Part shown: piece by piece, positions 51,553 to 61,198 of the stretch
How the letters are laid out: each line of letters starts with the position of its first letter
Numbering within the stretch: position 1 is the stretch's first letter
Source: JBGSYJ01 sp041748075
GTDB lineage: Bacteria > Acidobacteriota > Thermoanaerobaculia > Gp7-AA8
Length of the DNA: 64,000 bases
Reading direction: 5' to 3'
Assembly: GCA_041748075.1 (NCBI GenBank)
Contig: JBGTDX010000126.1
Coordinates: forward strand, 1 to 64,000
Position numbers and translations under genes: made by a program
The notes under the pieces: model-generated
Told to the model about the DNA's origin: nothing
Database searches by the model: none
The model's input: only the letters and a program-made list of their open reading frames with translations

Positions 51553-52614
51553 TCAGCGAAAATCGAGCACCAGCGGACTGCCTGGATCGATCGGAACGGC
51601 CGCAAACTGCCCGGTCACGGTCGTGCCCTCCGGATACTCGATGTTCGGACGGATCGCTGCAACCATGGCGTTCCCGACCGTTGCTCCGGCCGGAATGCTC
51701 ACGCCGCCACAGAGTATCGAGTCGGAAATCCTCGCTGAAGGGTTCACCTCGCTGTCATCCCAGAGGACCGAACGGTGGACCGTGGCGCCACGGGCAACAC
51801 GCGCCCGGCCCACGATGGTCGACTCGATAGTTCCAGCGGCCTCGGCATCATTGCTGATGAGCGCAGAGGCAGCATGGTCTACACGCGACCCATTGGGTAC
51901 TCCGATCGAACCGCCGATCATCAGGTTCTTCACCTGCTCGGATGCGGTCCGGTAACGCAGCGGCGTCCCTATGTCGAACCAGGGGCCGTCATGCACGAGT
52001 CCGGCGAGCTCGACCTCTCCGCTTCGCAGCAGCGGAATGTAGACGTCTTCGGTAATGCCGGAGACGTCGCGATCGGGCAGCAGGTCGAAGATCCGGCGGG
52101 AGATGCTGTGGGAGCCCGAGAACATCAAAGCTTCGCCGCTGCCCTCGCCAAATCCCATGACCGCCCCATTCTCGAAGAAGACGCTGGTGAACCGATCGCC
52201 TTCCGGAGGGTGACGAAGAAGAAGTGCGGCCACGGCATCACGGCCGGCTCGAATTCTCTCGAGCTGATCCAGGGGAGGAAACTGGATCGTGTCGCCATTG
52301 ACGAGGAAGAAGGCATCATCACCTTCGAGCAGTTCTCGCGCCCTCCGGATGCCGCCCCCCGTTCCGAGAATCTCCTCCTCATGAGAGAAGTGGACTCTGC
52401 AACGTCGGGAGAATCGGCGTTCGAGGTGAGCCTGGAGGAGATCGGGCAGATGGTGCAGGTTTACAACCACATCGGAGACACCCGCTCGAAGCAGGGATTC
52501 GACTGCGTAATCGATCAGCGGCTTGTTGCACAGGGGAACCATCGGCTTCGGGATCGCGAAGGTTGCCGGCCGGAAGCGGGTGCCGAATCCGGCGGCGAGA
52601 ATCATTCCCTTCAT
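51553..52614 (-). CDS. NDP-sugar nucleotidyltransferase with left-handed beta-helix
   Basis: 353 residues. MKGMILAAGFGTRFRPATFA is the GT-A-fold nucleotidyltransferase signature; PKPMVPLCNKPLIDYAVESL, FLVNGDTIQ and DIGTPLRYRTA follow. The last 110 residues have hexapeptide repeats (left-handed beta-helix), a mannose-1-phosphate guanylyltransferase/HddC-like architecture. Likely makes GDP- or UDP-sugar for envelope glycans. Starts in the CYTH gene stop as ATGA. Confidence 0.82.
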   Translation of the reverse strand: MKGMILAAGFGTRFRPATFAIPKPMVPLCNKPLIDYAVESLLRAGVSDVVVNLHHLPDLLQAHLERRFSRRCRVHFSHEEEILGTGGGIRRARELLEGDDAFFLVNGDTIQFPPLDQLERIRAGRDAVAALLLRHPPEGDRFTSVFFENGAVMGFGEGSGEALMFSGSHSISRRIFDLLPDRDVSGITEDVYIPLLRSGEVELAGLVHDGPWFDIGTPLRYRTASEQVKNLMIGGSIGVPNGSRVDHAASALISNDAEAAGTIESTIVGRARVARGATVHRSVLWDDSEVNPSARISDSILCGGVSIPAGATVGNAMVAAIRPNIEYPEGTTVTGQFAAVPIDPGSPLVLDFR

Positions 52615-53177
52615 GTGGAAGGGAAATCCTGCGGATCGAAGACCATGTTCTCCGGAAGGTCGCCGCGCGTGCGCCGGTGCTGCCGGTAGAGGTCGGCGTA
52701 CGTCGCCCGCAGCGCGTTGTCCATGTCGAGCTCCAGCTCGGCTACGACGGAGCGGATCGTCTCGAGAGCTCCCTCAACCTCGAAGTACTCGCCGATCGGC
52801 GTCCGGTCGAGGACGATCTCTACGTCACGGAGCCGCCAGACTTCACGAAACTTCTGGTAGCGGAACGTGGGCTTGAAGCCGAGAGAGTCAAACAGCGCCA
52901 GGGCGCGCTCGAAGCTCTCCATGCCCGTCTGAACCTCCTCTCTCGATTTGATTCCGGATTCGAAAGACAAAGGGCCCTTGTAGGTCGCGATGACGTAGCG
53001 GCCGAACTTGCGGATCCGGAGCAGGGAGCCTTTTGTACGAAGCTCTCCGCGGCGGTCCAGCACGATGTTGTCCTCGAAGGTTTCCGGATAAAGCTGTTCA
53101 GCTCCTGCAGCGATGAGCCGCGCCACGAGAGCGTCGCGCTCGGCGAGAGGAAACTTCACTTCAATCTCCTGCGCCAT
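52611..53177 (-). CDS. CYTH-domain protein (class IV adenylate cyclase/ triphosphatase)
   Basis: 188 residues from ATG 53177. ExExK is seen as MAQEIEVKFPLAERDALVAR; RKFGRYVIATYKGPLSFESG, KSREEVQTGMESFER and EIVLDRTPIGEYFEVEG align with the CYTH triphosphate tunnel. Members are adenylate cyclases, thiamine-triphosphatases or polyphosphatases; sequence alone does not say which. It overlaps pgk by 17 bases, and its TGA overlaps the next start. Confidence 0.8.
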   Translation of the reverse strand: MAQEIEVKFPLAERDALVARLIAAGAEQLYPETFEDNIVLDRRGELRTKGSLLRIRKFGRYVIATYKGPLSFESGIKSREEVQTGMESFERALALFDSLGFKPTFRYQKFREVWRLRDVEIVLDRTPIGEYFEVEGALETIRSVVAELELDMDNALRATYADLYRQHRRTRGDLPENMVFDPQDFPST

Positions 53178-54369
53178 GCATCGCCTCTTCCAGCACGGTG
53201 ATTCCCGGCAATTCTGCTCCTGCGATGAATTCCAGCGACGCGCCGCCGCCCGTCGAGATATGACTGATGCGTTCCGCAAAACCGGAGCTCTTCACTGCCT
53301 CGACGGACTCACCGCCACCGATGACCGAAAGGCCTTCGGACTCGGCGACCGCCTGAGCCATGGCCATGGTGCCGGCTGCGAACTCCGGACGCTCGAAGAC
53401 ACCCATCGGGCCGTTCCAGAAGATGGTCTTTGCATCCTTCAGGATTGCAGCGAATTCAGCGATGGTCTCCGGACCGATGTCGACAGCCCGGGAGTCGTCA
53501 CCGATCCCCTCCTCCACGCGCGCCGTATCGACCCGCGTCGGCGCATCGATCGAGTCGGTCACTACCAGGTCGCGCGGCAGCACGACTTTCGCGCCGTCCC
53601 CGGCATTGAGAATCCTGGTGGCCACTTCGAGCGAGTCCTTGTCGACGAGCGAGGAGCCGAGCTCGTGTCCACGGCTGAGTAGGAATGTGTTCGCCATCCC
53701 ACCTCCGATCAGCACTGTATCGGCCAGCTTCGCGAGCGTCTCGAGAGGCTCGATCTTGCCGGCAATCTTCGCGCCTCCCAGGAGAGCGACGAAGGGACGT
53801 TCCGGCGAGGATGTGATCTTCTGAAGAAAGTTCAACTCCCGCATCAGAAGGAGTCCGCCGGCCTTCCGGCCGGGTGGAAACAATCGAGGGAGTGCGTCGA
53901 TGGATGCATGAGCGCGGTGGCATGCACCGAAGGCGTCGTTCACGTAGAAGTCCGCCAGTTCCCGCAACGCGCGCGCGAAGGCCTCGTCGTTCTTTTCCTC
54001 ACCCTCATGGAAGCGCAGGTTCTCGAGCAGCAGTATGCCGCCGGGTTTCAGCTCTGCGGCCATCCGCTTCGCTTCATCCCCGATGCAGTCTTCGACGAAA
54101 CCGATATCCGCGCCGATCAGGTCCGCGAGCCTGGCGCGTACGGGAGCCAGCGAGTCGTTCTCGGTCCTCTTGCCCTTCGGGCGACCGAAATGGCTCGCGA
54201 TGACGATTGCAGCTCCCCGCTCCCGCAACATGAGCAGTGTCGGGATCGTGGCTTCAATCCTCGTTGCGTCCGCGATGCGCCGGCCGTCCAGAGGTACGTT
54301 GTAGTCCACCCGGTAAAACACGCGGGACTCGAGCAGATTCAGTCGATCGACCGTTGGAATTTCGATCAT
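53161..54369 (-). CDS. pgk: Phosphoglycerate kinase
   Basis: 402 residues from ATG 54369. RVFYRVDYNVPLDGRRIADA, VIASHFGRPKG, LLLENLRFHEGEEKN, FVALLGGAKIAGKIEPLETL, KTIFWNGPMGVFE and VIGGGESVEAVK are the usual order of motifs. Five bases lie between the gap stop and this start. Typical glycolytic gap-pgk pair. Confidence 0.96.
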   Translation of the reverse strand: MIEIPTVDRLNLLESRVFYRVDYNVPLDGRRIADATRIEATIPTLLMLRERGAAIVIASHFGRPKGKRTENDSLAPVRARLADLIGADIGFVEDCIGDEAKRMAAELKPGGILLLENLRFHEGEEKNDEAFARALRELADFYVNDAFGACHRAHASIDALPRLFPPGRKAGGLLLMRELNFLQKITSSPERPFVALLGGAKIAGKIEPLETLAKLADTVLIGGGMANTFLLSRGHELGSSLVDKDSLEVATRILNAGDGAKVVLPRDLVVTDSIDAPTRVDTARVEEGIGDDSRAVDIGPETIAEFAAILKDAKTIFWNGPMGVFERPEFAAGTMAMAQAVAESEGLSVIGGGESVEAVKSSGFAERISHISTGGGASLEFIAGAELPGITVLEEAMHGAGD

Positions 54370-54374
54370 CGTCA

Positions 54375-55403
54375 CTAACCTTTCGCGACCAGCATTTCCT
54401 TTTTGACCTTTGCTACATACCCGACCATGTCCAGCACGCGGTTCGAGTAGCCCCACTCGTTGTCGTACCAGGCGAGAATCTTATGCATGTGAGGATCGAC
54501 CGACCGTGTGAAGCTCGTGTCGACGATCGATGAGTTCGGGTTGTCGTTGAAGTCGATCGAGACGAGTTGCTCGTCGGAATACGACAGAATCCCCTTGAGC
54601 GGTCCGTCCGCCGATTCGCGGATCACCCTGTTGATCTCGTCTGCACTCGTCGCTTTCTCGGTGCGGAACGTCAAGTCGACGAGCGATACGTTGGGTGTGG
54701 GCACTCTGACCGAGATTCCGTCGAACTTGCCCTTCAATTCCGGCAGCACGAGGCCGACAGCCTGCGCCGCGCCTGTCGAGGTCGGAATCATCGACAGTGC
54801 GGCCGCCCTCCCGCGACGCATGTCCTTGTGCGGCAGATCGAGGATCTCCTGGTCATTGGTATACGAATGAACCGTGGTCATGATTCCCATCGTGACGCTG
54901 AAGTTCTCATGCAGCACCTTCGCGACCGGAGCCAGACAGTTCGTCGTGCACGACGCGTTCGAGATGATCTGATGTTTTCCCGGATCGAAATCCGCCTCGT
55001 TGACACCGAGACAGACGGTCACGTCCGCGTTCTTCGAAGGCGCCGAGATGATGACGTGCTCGACCGAGCCCCCGAGATGAAGAGCGGCCTTGTCCCGGGA
55101 GGTGAACCGTCCGGTCGACTCGATCACGACTTCGACGCCCAGATCCTTCCAGGGAATCTCAGCGGGGTCGGGTGACGCAAACACTTTCATCTCCCTGCCG
55201 TCGATCGATATCGCTCCCTTTGAGGATTCGATCCTGTTTGGAATCGTGCCGTGAACCGAATCGTATTTGAGGAGATACGCCAGCGTACCGGCTTGCGTCA
55301 GGTCGTTACAGGCAACGAATTCGATATTCTGATCATTGATGAGTCCGGCGCGCACGACATTGCGACCGATCCGGCCGAAACCGTTGATCCCTACTTTCAC
55401 CAT
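54375..55403 (-). CDS. gap: Glyceraldehyde-3-phosphate dehydrogenase
   Basis: 342 residues. MVKVGINGFGRIGRNVVRAG is the NAD-binding start, the catalytic cysteine is in SNASCTTNCLAPVAKVLHE, and YDNEWGYSNRVLDMVGYVAK closes the protein. GGAGG lies five bases before ATG 55403. It leads the operon and is divergent from mtnA. Confidence 0.97.
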   Translation of the reverse strand: MVKVGINGFGRIGRNVVRAGLINDQNIEFVACNDLTQAGTLAYLLKYDSVHGTIPNRIESSKGAISIDGREMKVFASPDPAEIPWKDLGVEVVIESTGRFTSRDKAALHLGGSVEHVIISAPSKNADVTVCLGVNEADFDPGKHQIISNASCTTNCLAPVAKVLHENFSVTMGIMTTVHSYTNDQEILDLPHKDMRRGRAAALSMIPTSTGAAQAVGLVLPELKGKFDGISVRVPTPNVSLVDLTFRTEKATSADEINRVIRESADGPLKGILSYSDEQLVSIDFNDNPNSSIVDTSFTRSVDPHMHKILAWYDNEWGYSNRVLDMVGYVAKVKKEMLVAKG

Positions 55404-55508
55404 GGAACCCTCCAGAGCTTTTCTTCTGCAAAGTGCCGACCACGGACGGAGCTCTCTCGAAAGCTCTCCTCGCAAGCGGTCGCTAACCGCCGTAGTATAA
55501 CGACCTCG

Positions 55509-56585
55509 ATGCACAGTCATGTGAAACCTCTGGAGTGGAAGGCCGGAGAGGCGCTCCTGCTGCTCGACCAGCGCATCCTGCCGCATCAGGAAGTCTGGGT
55601 GACCTGCAGGAATGCTCAGGATGTGGCGACCGCGATCCGCGACATGGTCGTGCGCGGTGCACCGGCGATCGGCGTCAGTGCGGCGTTCGGTGTCGCACTC
55701 GAATCCAGCCTTCCGTCCGCTGGCGATCTCCATTCGCGGGTCCGCACGGCCGCGGAGCTGCTGCGCTCGACGCGGCCGACGGCCGTGAATCTACACTGGG
55801 CGCTCGACCGGATGCTTCGCGTGGTCGATTCGCATGCGGGAGAGTCCGCCGCTCTCTCGAAGAAACTGGCTGCGGAGGCTGAGGCAATCCATGCCGAGGA
55901 TCTGGCTGCAAACCACCGGATCGGACAGTATGGTGCGGAGCTCCTGTCGCAACGCGCGACGGTCCTCACGCACTGCAACGCCGGCGCACTAGCCACGAGT
56001 GGATACGGAACGGCTCTCGGGGTGATCCGAGCGGCTTGCGAGGCTGGCAAGACGATTTCTGTTTTCGCCGACGAGACGCGACCCTTCCTCCAGGGATCCC
56101 GTCTGACCGCCTGGGAGCTCCAGAAGGACGGCATCGACGTCACGCTGATCACCGACAGCATGGCGGGACACTTCTTCCAGAAGAAGCAGTTCGACGCGGT
56201 CATCGTCGGCGCCGACCGGATCGCGCGCAACGGAGATGCGGCAAACAAGATCGGCACGTACACCGTAGCGGTGCTCGCACACACGCACGGAATCCCTTTC
56301 TACGTGGCGGCGCCCATCACGACGATCGACGCAGCCTGTGCGAGCGGAGCGGACATCCCGATCGAGGAGCGCTCCTCGGGCGAAGTCACCCACGCGAGCG
56401 GCTCCGGCGAGGACGGGCAACTTCACACGATCAGCTTCGCCCCGGCCGGCGTCGAAGCGCGCCATCCGGCTTTCGATGTCACGCCGGCATCTCTCATCAC
56501 CGCGATCATCACCGACCGCGGCGTCGCGAGAGCGCCCTACGACGAGAGCATCGCGGCACTGCTCGCTACATCCGAACCTCGGTAG
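55509..56585 (+). CDS. mtnA: Methylthioribose-1-phosphate isomerase MtnA
   Basis: 358 residues. HVKPLEWKAGEALLLLDQRI, MVVRGAPAIGVSAAFGVALE, the catalytic cysteine in VLTHCNAGALATSGYG and the aspartate in GADRIARNGDAANKIGTYTV identify it. It works in the methionine salvage pathway. ATG 55509 is chosen over the long upstream frame, which lies antisense to gap. Its end overlaps the convergent modular gene by 20 bases. Confidence 0.95.
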   Translation: MHSHVKPLEWKAGEALLLLDQRILPHQEVWVTCRNAQDVATAIRDMVVRGAPAIGVSAAFGVALESSLPSAGDLHSRVRTAAELLRSTRPTAVNLHWALDRMLRVVDSHAGESAALSKKLAAEAEAIHAEDLAANHRIGQYGAELLSQRATVLTHCNAGALATSGYGTALGVIRAACEAGKTISVFADETRPFLQGSRLTAWELQKDGIDVTLITDSMAGHFFQKKQFDAVIVGADRIARNGDAANKIGTYTVAVLAHTHGIPFYVAAPITTIDAACASGADIPIEERSSGEVTHASGSGEDGQLHTISFAPAGVEARHPAFDVTPASLITAIITDRGVARAPYDESIAALLATSEPR

Positions 56586-59500
56586 TCTGCCCTTCGGTCA
56601 CCGTAATCTGCTGCGACTTTTTCACCTGTCCCTTCTCATCGAGAGTCACCAGGGTGTAGCCGCCCGGCAGGATATTCGCGAGCACGTTGCCGCCGGGGTT
56701 GAGGGCAAAGTCGGAATTCGGTGACCAGGGGTTACGAAGATAGGCTTCGCCTGTCGCCAGAAGAAGCCGCCCCATCTGCCGATCAGGCTCGGAGACCGTG
56801 ACGCTGATTGCGCCACCGGGAGTCAGACCGATCGACGTTTCGCCCGGAACCGCGACCATCACGGTGCGCGTTGCATAGCCGCCTGCACCGATCGCAACGC
56901 GGTAGGTTCCCGCCGCGATCGAGATCCGCGTGCTTCCGTCCGCCTCGCGACTTCCGAAACCCTGATACGCGATCCGGTTCGATGCATCCTTCGCGAGAAC
57001 ATTTGCAGCCAGCGGCCGGCCGTCACGCGCGTCGACGACTCGCAGCACCAGCCCGTCATTCTTCGAAAGCTTCACGAGTGCATCCTGCGCAAACTCGCCC
57101 TCGACGCTCAGATCGAGAATCTGGTGACCCCATCCCTGCTTCTGAGCGAGGAGCTGATAACTCCCGGCAGGGACATGCTCGAGCGTGAAATTGCCATCCC
57201 ACGCCGACACCGTAGAAGGCTGAAACATCGTCGGCGACGGTCGATCGCCCTTCTGGGACAGGGAGATGCGTGCGTCAGGGATTCCCTCTCCGGACTCCGC
57301 GTCGACGACCCGGCCGCGAAGCGTCGCGCCCCTGACGTCAATGTCGAAGTTTGCCGAACCGGTGACTTTGTAGGTCGTCCTGTAGGGCTGCAGCGTGTTC
57401 TGGTCCATAACGCTGACGTTGTAGTCCCCGGGCTCGAGGCCGGAGATCGAATAGCGGCCCTCCGCATCGGTGGCCCCGGAGCCGCGGCTCTGCAGCCGGG
57501 CATCGCTCGGCATGAACGAAACGGACGAGAAGTCGGCAGCTTTGCCATTCCTCGAAACGCGCCCGCTGATCACGATGTCGCTTCGGAACTCCAGATCGAC
57601 CTGGTGAGACTGTCCTGAAACGACCTCGACCTGCTTCGATCCGCTGTTCGAGCCGCGTGACATAGCGAGCACAGTCACCGTTCCCACCGGTGCGCCCTCG
57701 ATGCGGAAGTTGCCGGAAGCGTCGATGGACGACTGCGCATTCCCTTCCTGATTGCTCGCCCGGACGACGATCGTCGAAGCGAGGGTTTCGTCGTAGCCGC
57801 TGACCCGCCCGTAGATCGTCCCTCCCGTGTCGAGGACGATTCGCAGAGGTCCCACGGTTGCGATGTCGACATCGCGCAGTCTCTCGGAAGCCAGCCCTGT
57901 CTTCGACGCGGTAACCGTATACCGCCCCGCAGCCAGGCCCTCGATCGTGAACGCGCCATTCGCGTTGCTGCTGGCGCGGCCACCGGCGCCGGGAGCTTGT
58001 GCCATGACCGATGCTTCGGCCACGGGACGGCCTGACGCATCGACCACGGTTCCAGTGAGCTCGAGACCGCGGGACAGGCGGACATCGACTCGCGCTTCCT
58101 TCCCGGAGATCTTCACCGCCTTCTGCTCCGGTTGGTAGCCTCTCTTGGAGAACCGCAGCGTTCGTTCGCCCGCCTGAAGGTTCTCGATGACGTATTCGCC
58201 ATCGGCATTCGTCGAGTTCGGCGCCCCGGGCGGACCCATGACCATGCGGTCGCTAGGATCTTCCGCGCTGATGAAGACGGCCTCGAGTCCCGCGCCGTCC
58301 GGGCCTGTCACTTTTCCGGTAACTCGCACACCGGGCTCCATCAGAACTTCGAGATCCCGGACGCTCTTTCCCTCTTCGACATTCACGCCGGACAGCTGCG
58401 CCGTGACGTATCCCGGAGCAGTCACCTGGACCTGGTGCTGGCCGACGGGAACGTTCTCCAAAACGAACGAACCGTCGTCGGAGCGGAAGTCCTTCATCAT
58501 TGGTGGACCGCGTCGCATGGCACCACCGCCGGCTCGAACATTGGACAGTCCTGCGCTGAAGCTCGTCAGCGGCTGCTTCGAGTTGCTGTCGACCACGCGT
58601 CCGGAGATGCCGCCTCCTGCGGGGAGCTCGATCAGAAGGTTGGGATCCGGAGCAGTCACGGACTGTGAGAATGAGATGAAGTCTTCGAGCTTGTTGACAC
58701 TCAGGATGGCCGTCCCGGCCGCGAGATCCTCGATTGCGAAACTGCCGTCGATGGCGGTTACTGTGGCGCCGAGCGGACCAAGCTCACCCGAGCCGAGGTT
58801 GATGTTCGCGTCTGCTACGGGAGAGCCGCTTGCCGTGACGACACGGCCCGCGACGGCGACGCCTTCCACCAGCACAACCTTCAACGGATCGGTGTTCCGT
58901 TCGACTCTGACGTTGGGAAGCCGTTTCGGGGCGAATCCTTCACGCCGGATCTCGAGGTCGTAGTTTCCTTCGGCCAGTCGAAGCGAGAAACTGCCTTCGG
59001 CCGAGCTCGTGGGAACGTCTTTGTTGTCGGACGCGAAGAAAAAACTTGTCATCGTCCGGACCCCGGGAAGGCTTTTCGTGGCGACGATGGTCGCTCCTCC
59101 GATGGCGCGACCGCGCTGATCGGCAACGCGGCCGGAAAGCTCATATCCGCTGGGAAGGGTGATCCGGACGCCGCTTTTACGCTCACCGGAGACGACATCG
59201 ATGCCGATCTCGCGACCCTCGGCGAATCCCTCTCTGTTTGCCTGAACGTTGTAGCCTTCCGAGGGGGCCAGGTCTCGAACAACGAAGCGGCCGTCGGGTG
59301 CGCTGTAGCCCCGAGGGGAGCCGATCGACATCCGAAGATTAGGCATTCCGGGGGGCCGGCGATCCGCCGTGACACTGGCGCCAGCCACAGCCTTGCCGTT
59401 CTCATCGAGAATCACTCCGTCCAGCGAGCCGCTGCGGGAGAGTGCGAATGACCGAGCGACAGCCTCACCGGGGGAAATGGAAATGTCGGAAGCGACCGGA

Positions 59501-60501
59501 TCGGAATATCCGGGAACGCTGACGCCGAAGCGGAACGTGCCGGCGGTCAGTGAAGGCAAGTTGAAATTGCCCTTTGCATCGCTGATCACCGTTTCGCGAT
59601 CACCTTGCCGGCCCGCGGGCATCATCCAGATCATCGCGTCTCTTACCGGGCGCCGGCCGCCGGCCTCGGTCACCGTGCCCGTGACCGACGAAGCTTTACC
59701 CATGCGCAAGGTCGAGGTCGAGCTCCTGCCCCGAGGCTGGCTCGCGATCTGTTCTGCCTTCACGGCGCGCATCTCAGTCCAGTTCGACGGCAGATGTGAG
59801 AGCGAGAACGAACCGTCCTCGCCGGACTCACCGGCCGGCCAGCCGTCGACGAAGATCCGCGCGTCTGCGACGGGAGTCTTGCCATCGGTTGCGACGACGC
59901 GTCCGGAGTGGGTGATCCCGGCGGTTACTGAGGCGTCCATCGTCCATCTGGATCGAGGGCGCCTCGGTACGACGGTCCGCGCAAAGTCCGGATGGAGGAC
60001 AGACATCGTTTCGGCCCACTGGTCGGGATCGGGAGCTAGGTAGCGCCCGTTCTCATCAGTGCGGATGATCAACTCACTGCCGCTCTGGGAACCAAAGACG
60101 ACGAGAGCTTCCGGCACCGGCTTGCCGCCTGCGCGAATCACACCGCTGCGATCCGCAGCGGCACGGAGCATGACGGCTCCGATGTTTTCGTTGTGCGTGA
60201 CGCGAAGCGAAGCGGGCGCGTGGCCCGGCTTGCGGAACTCCAGATCGAAGACGATCGCGTCCTTGACGTCGATCGTGAGGAGCCCTTTGGCATCGGTGAC
60301 GGCGGAAGTGAGAGTCTCCCGTTCCGCACCCTTCATCAGACGCTCGCGCCTTGCCGCGGAAGATTCCTGCGCATACGCGGTGACCTTCACATCAGGCAGC
60401 GCGACGCCCTCAGACGAGATCGCGACGCCGCTCACGGCTGCAAGCGCAGGGATAGGGGACAGCGCGAGCACAACGAACAGAATTGCGGGAAGGGGTTTCA
60501 T
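56566..60501 (-). CDS. Secreted modular protein with about 14 carboxypeptidase-regulatory-like repeats
   Basis: 1311 residues. ATG 60501 has GGAGAG upstream, and a signal peptide follows (PAILFVVLALSPIPALA). The rest is a string of beta-sandwich modules, each with the pattern GxVxDxxGxPVxxAxV: RSGVIRAGGKPVPEALVVFG, HSGRVVATDGKTPVADARIF, LSGRVADQRGRAIGGATIVA, LTGTVVDASGRPVAEASVMA and others, with linker signatures such as LEPGDYNVSVMD. I count about 14, of the carboxypeptidase regulatory/transthyretin-like type. No catalytic domain is seen, so it is an extracellular or surface adhesive/scaffold. The 20-base overlap with mtnA is convergent. Confidence 0.88.
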   Translation of the reverse strand: MKPLPAILFVVLALSPIPALAAVSGVAISSEGVALPDVKVTAYAQESSAARRERLMKGAERETLTSAVTDAKGLLTIDVKDAIVFDLEFRKPGHAPASLRVTHNENIGAVMLRAAADRSGVIRAGGKPVPEALVVFGSQSGSELIIRTDENGRYLAPDPDQWAETMSVLHPDFARTVVPRRPRSRWTMDASVTAGITHSGRVVATDGKTPVADARIFVDGWPAGESGEDGSFSLSHLPSNWTEMRAVKAEQIASQPRGRSSTSTLRMGKASSVTGTVTEAGGRRPVRDAMIWMMPAGRQGDRETVISDAKGNFNLPSLTAGTFRFGVSVPGYSDPVASDISISPGEAVARSFALSRSGSLDGVILDENGKAVAGASVTADRRPPGMPNLRMSIGSPRGYSAPDGRFVVRDLAPSEGYNVQANREGFAEGREIGIDVVSGERKSGVRITLPSGYELSGRVADQRGRAIGGATIVATKSLPGVRTMTSFFFASDNKDVPTSSAEGSFSLRLAEGNYDLEIRREGFAPKRLPNVRVERNTDPLKVVLVEGVAVAGRVVTASGSPVADANINLGSGELGPLGATVTAIDGSFAIEDLAAGTAILSVNKLEDFISFSQSVTAPDPNLLIELPAGGGISGRVVDSNSKQPLTSFSAGLSNVRAGGGAMRRGPPMMKDFRSDDGSFVLENVPVGQHQVQVTAPGYVTAQLSGVNVEEGKSVRDLEVLMEPGVRVTGKVTGPDGAGLEAVFISAEDPSDRMVMGPPGAPNSTNADGEYVIENLQAGERTLRFSKRGYQPEQKAVKISGKEARVDVRLSRGLELTGTVVDASGRPVAEASVMAQAPGAGGRASSNANGAFTIEGLAAGRYTVTASKTGLASERLRDVDIATVGPLRIVLDTGGTIYGRVSGYDETLASTIVVRASNQEGNAQSSIDASGNFRIEGAPVGTVTVLAMSRGSNSGSKQVEVVSGQSHQVDLEFRSDIVISGRVSRNGKAADFSSVSFMPSDARLQSRGSGATDAEGRYSISGLEPGDYNVSVMDQNTLQPYRTTYKVTGSANFDIDVRGATLRGRVVDAESGEGIPDARISLSQKGDRPSPTMFQPSTVSAWDGNFTLEHVPAGSYQLLAQKQGWGHQILDLSVEGEFAQDALVKLSKNDGLVLRVVDARDGRPLAANVLAKDASNRIAYQGFGSREADGSTRISIAAGTYRVAIGAGGYATRTVMVAVPGETSIGLTPGGAISVTVSEPDRQMGRLLLATGEAYLRNPWSPNSDFALNPGGNVLANILPGGYTLVTLDEKGQVKKSQQITVTEGQTTEVRM

Positions 60502-60637
60502 GGTCTCTCTCCGGTCTCGGATCACATCGGTGTCGACGATTATCCCTTAGGACGGACCGAGAGCGAAATGGATACGGCCGAAATCCGCAATCCGCAATGC
60601 AGTCCCCCGATATGATGTTGCGAAGGAGATGATGACG

Positions 60638-61189
60638 ATGACTGCACGGTGTATTGTGATGACTCTGTCGCTGGCGCTCGCTTCCTGCACGACTGCGGAG
60701 CCGGGTAGCGACGCTGCAGGCACGAGTACGTCCAGCGAGACGGCAACAGCCGAGGAGACCTCCGGGATGACGATATCTTCGTATCGAGTTCTCGAAAAGG
60801 GCGGTTACGGAAAGGCGGCGCAGGCCGCGGACGTCAGCGTCACCGGCCCGACGGTGGAAGTCGCCAGAACAGCGGCCGAGTACAGCGCACTCTGGCGTAG
60901 ACACATCAGCGACGGACAGCCGCCCGCGGTCGACTTCGCGAAAGAGTCCGTGGTGTTTCTCCTCATGGGTGCGCGCTCCACCGGCGGGTACGGGATCGAT
61001 CCGAAAGATGTAACGCTCGAAGGCGACACCGCGGTCGTTCGTGCCGCGATGATTCAGCCGGGCAAGGGCGACATGACGACTCAGGCATTCACGGCGCCGT
61101 TTGCCGTCCTGGCTATCGAGATGCCGCAGTTGCAGGCAGTCGAGTGGCGCGACCCCGCGGGCGGCGTGGTTGTGGAGCACCGGCAGTAG
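60638..61189 (+). CDS. PrcB-like lipoprotein
   Basis: 183 residues. AAGGAG lies before three in-frame ATGs (60629, 60632, 60638); I chose 60638 for spacing. The N-terminus MTLSLALASC is a lipobox. The C-terminal VEVARTAAEYSALWRRHI, FAKESVVFLLMGARSTGGYG and DMTTQAFTAPFAVLAIEMP match the PrcB family of protease-complex subunits. Function in this organism is unknown. Confidence 0.72.
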   Translation: MTARCIVMTLSLALASCTTAEPGSDAAGTSTSSETATAEETSGMTISSYRVLEKGGYGKAAQAADVSVTGPTVEVARTAAEYSALWRRHISDGQPPAVDFAKESVVFLLMGARSTGGYGIDPKDVTLEGDTAVVRAAMIQPGKGDMTTQAFTAPFAVLAIEMPQLQAVEWRDPAGGVVVEHRQ

Positions 61190-61198
61190 TTCGGAGTC

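Noticed and set aside
55404..55508. TATACT/AGTATA overlap between gap and mtnA as a shared bidirectional promoter
   Set aside because: No convincing -35 box on either strand at 16-18 bases.
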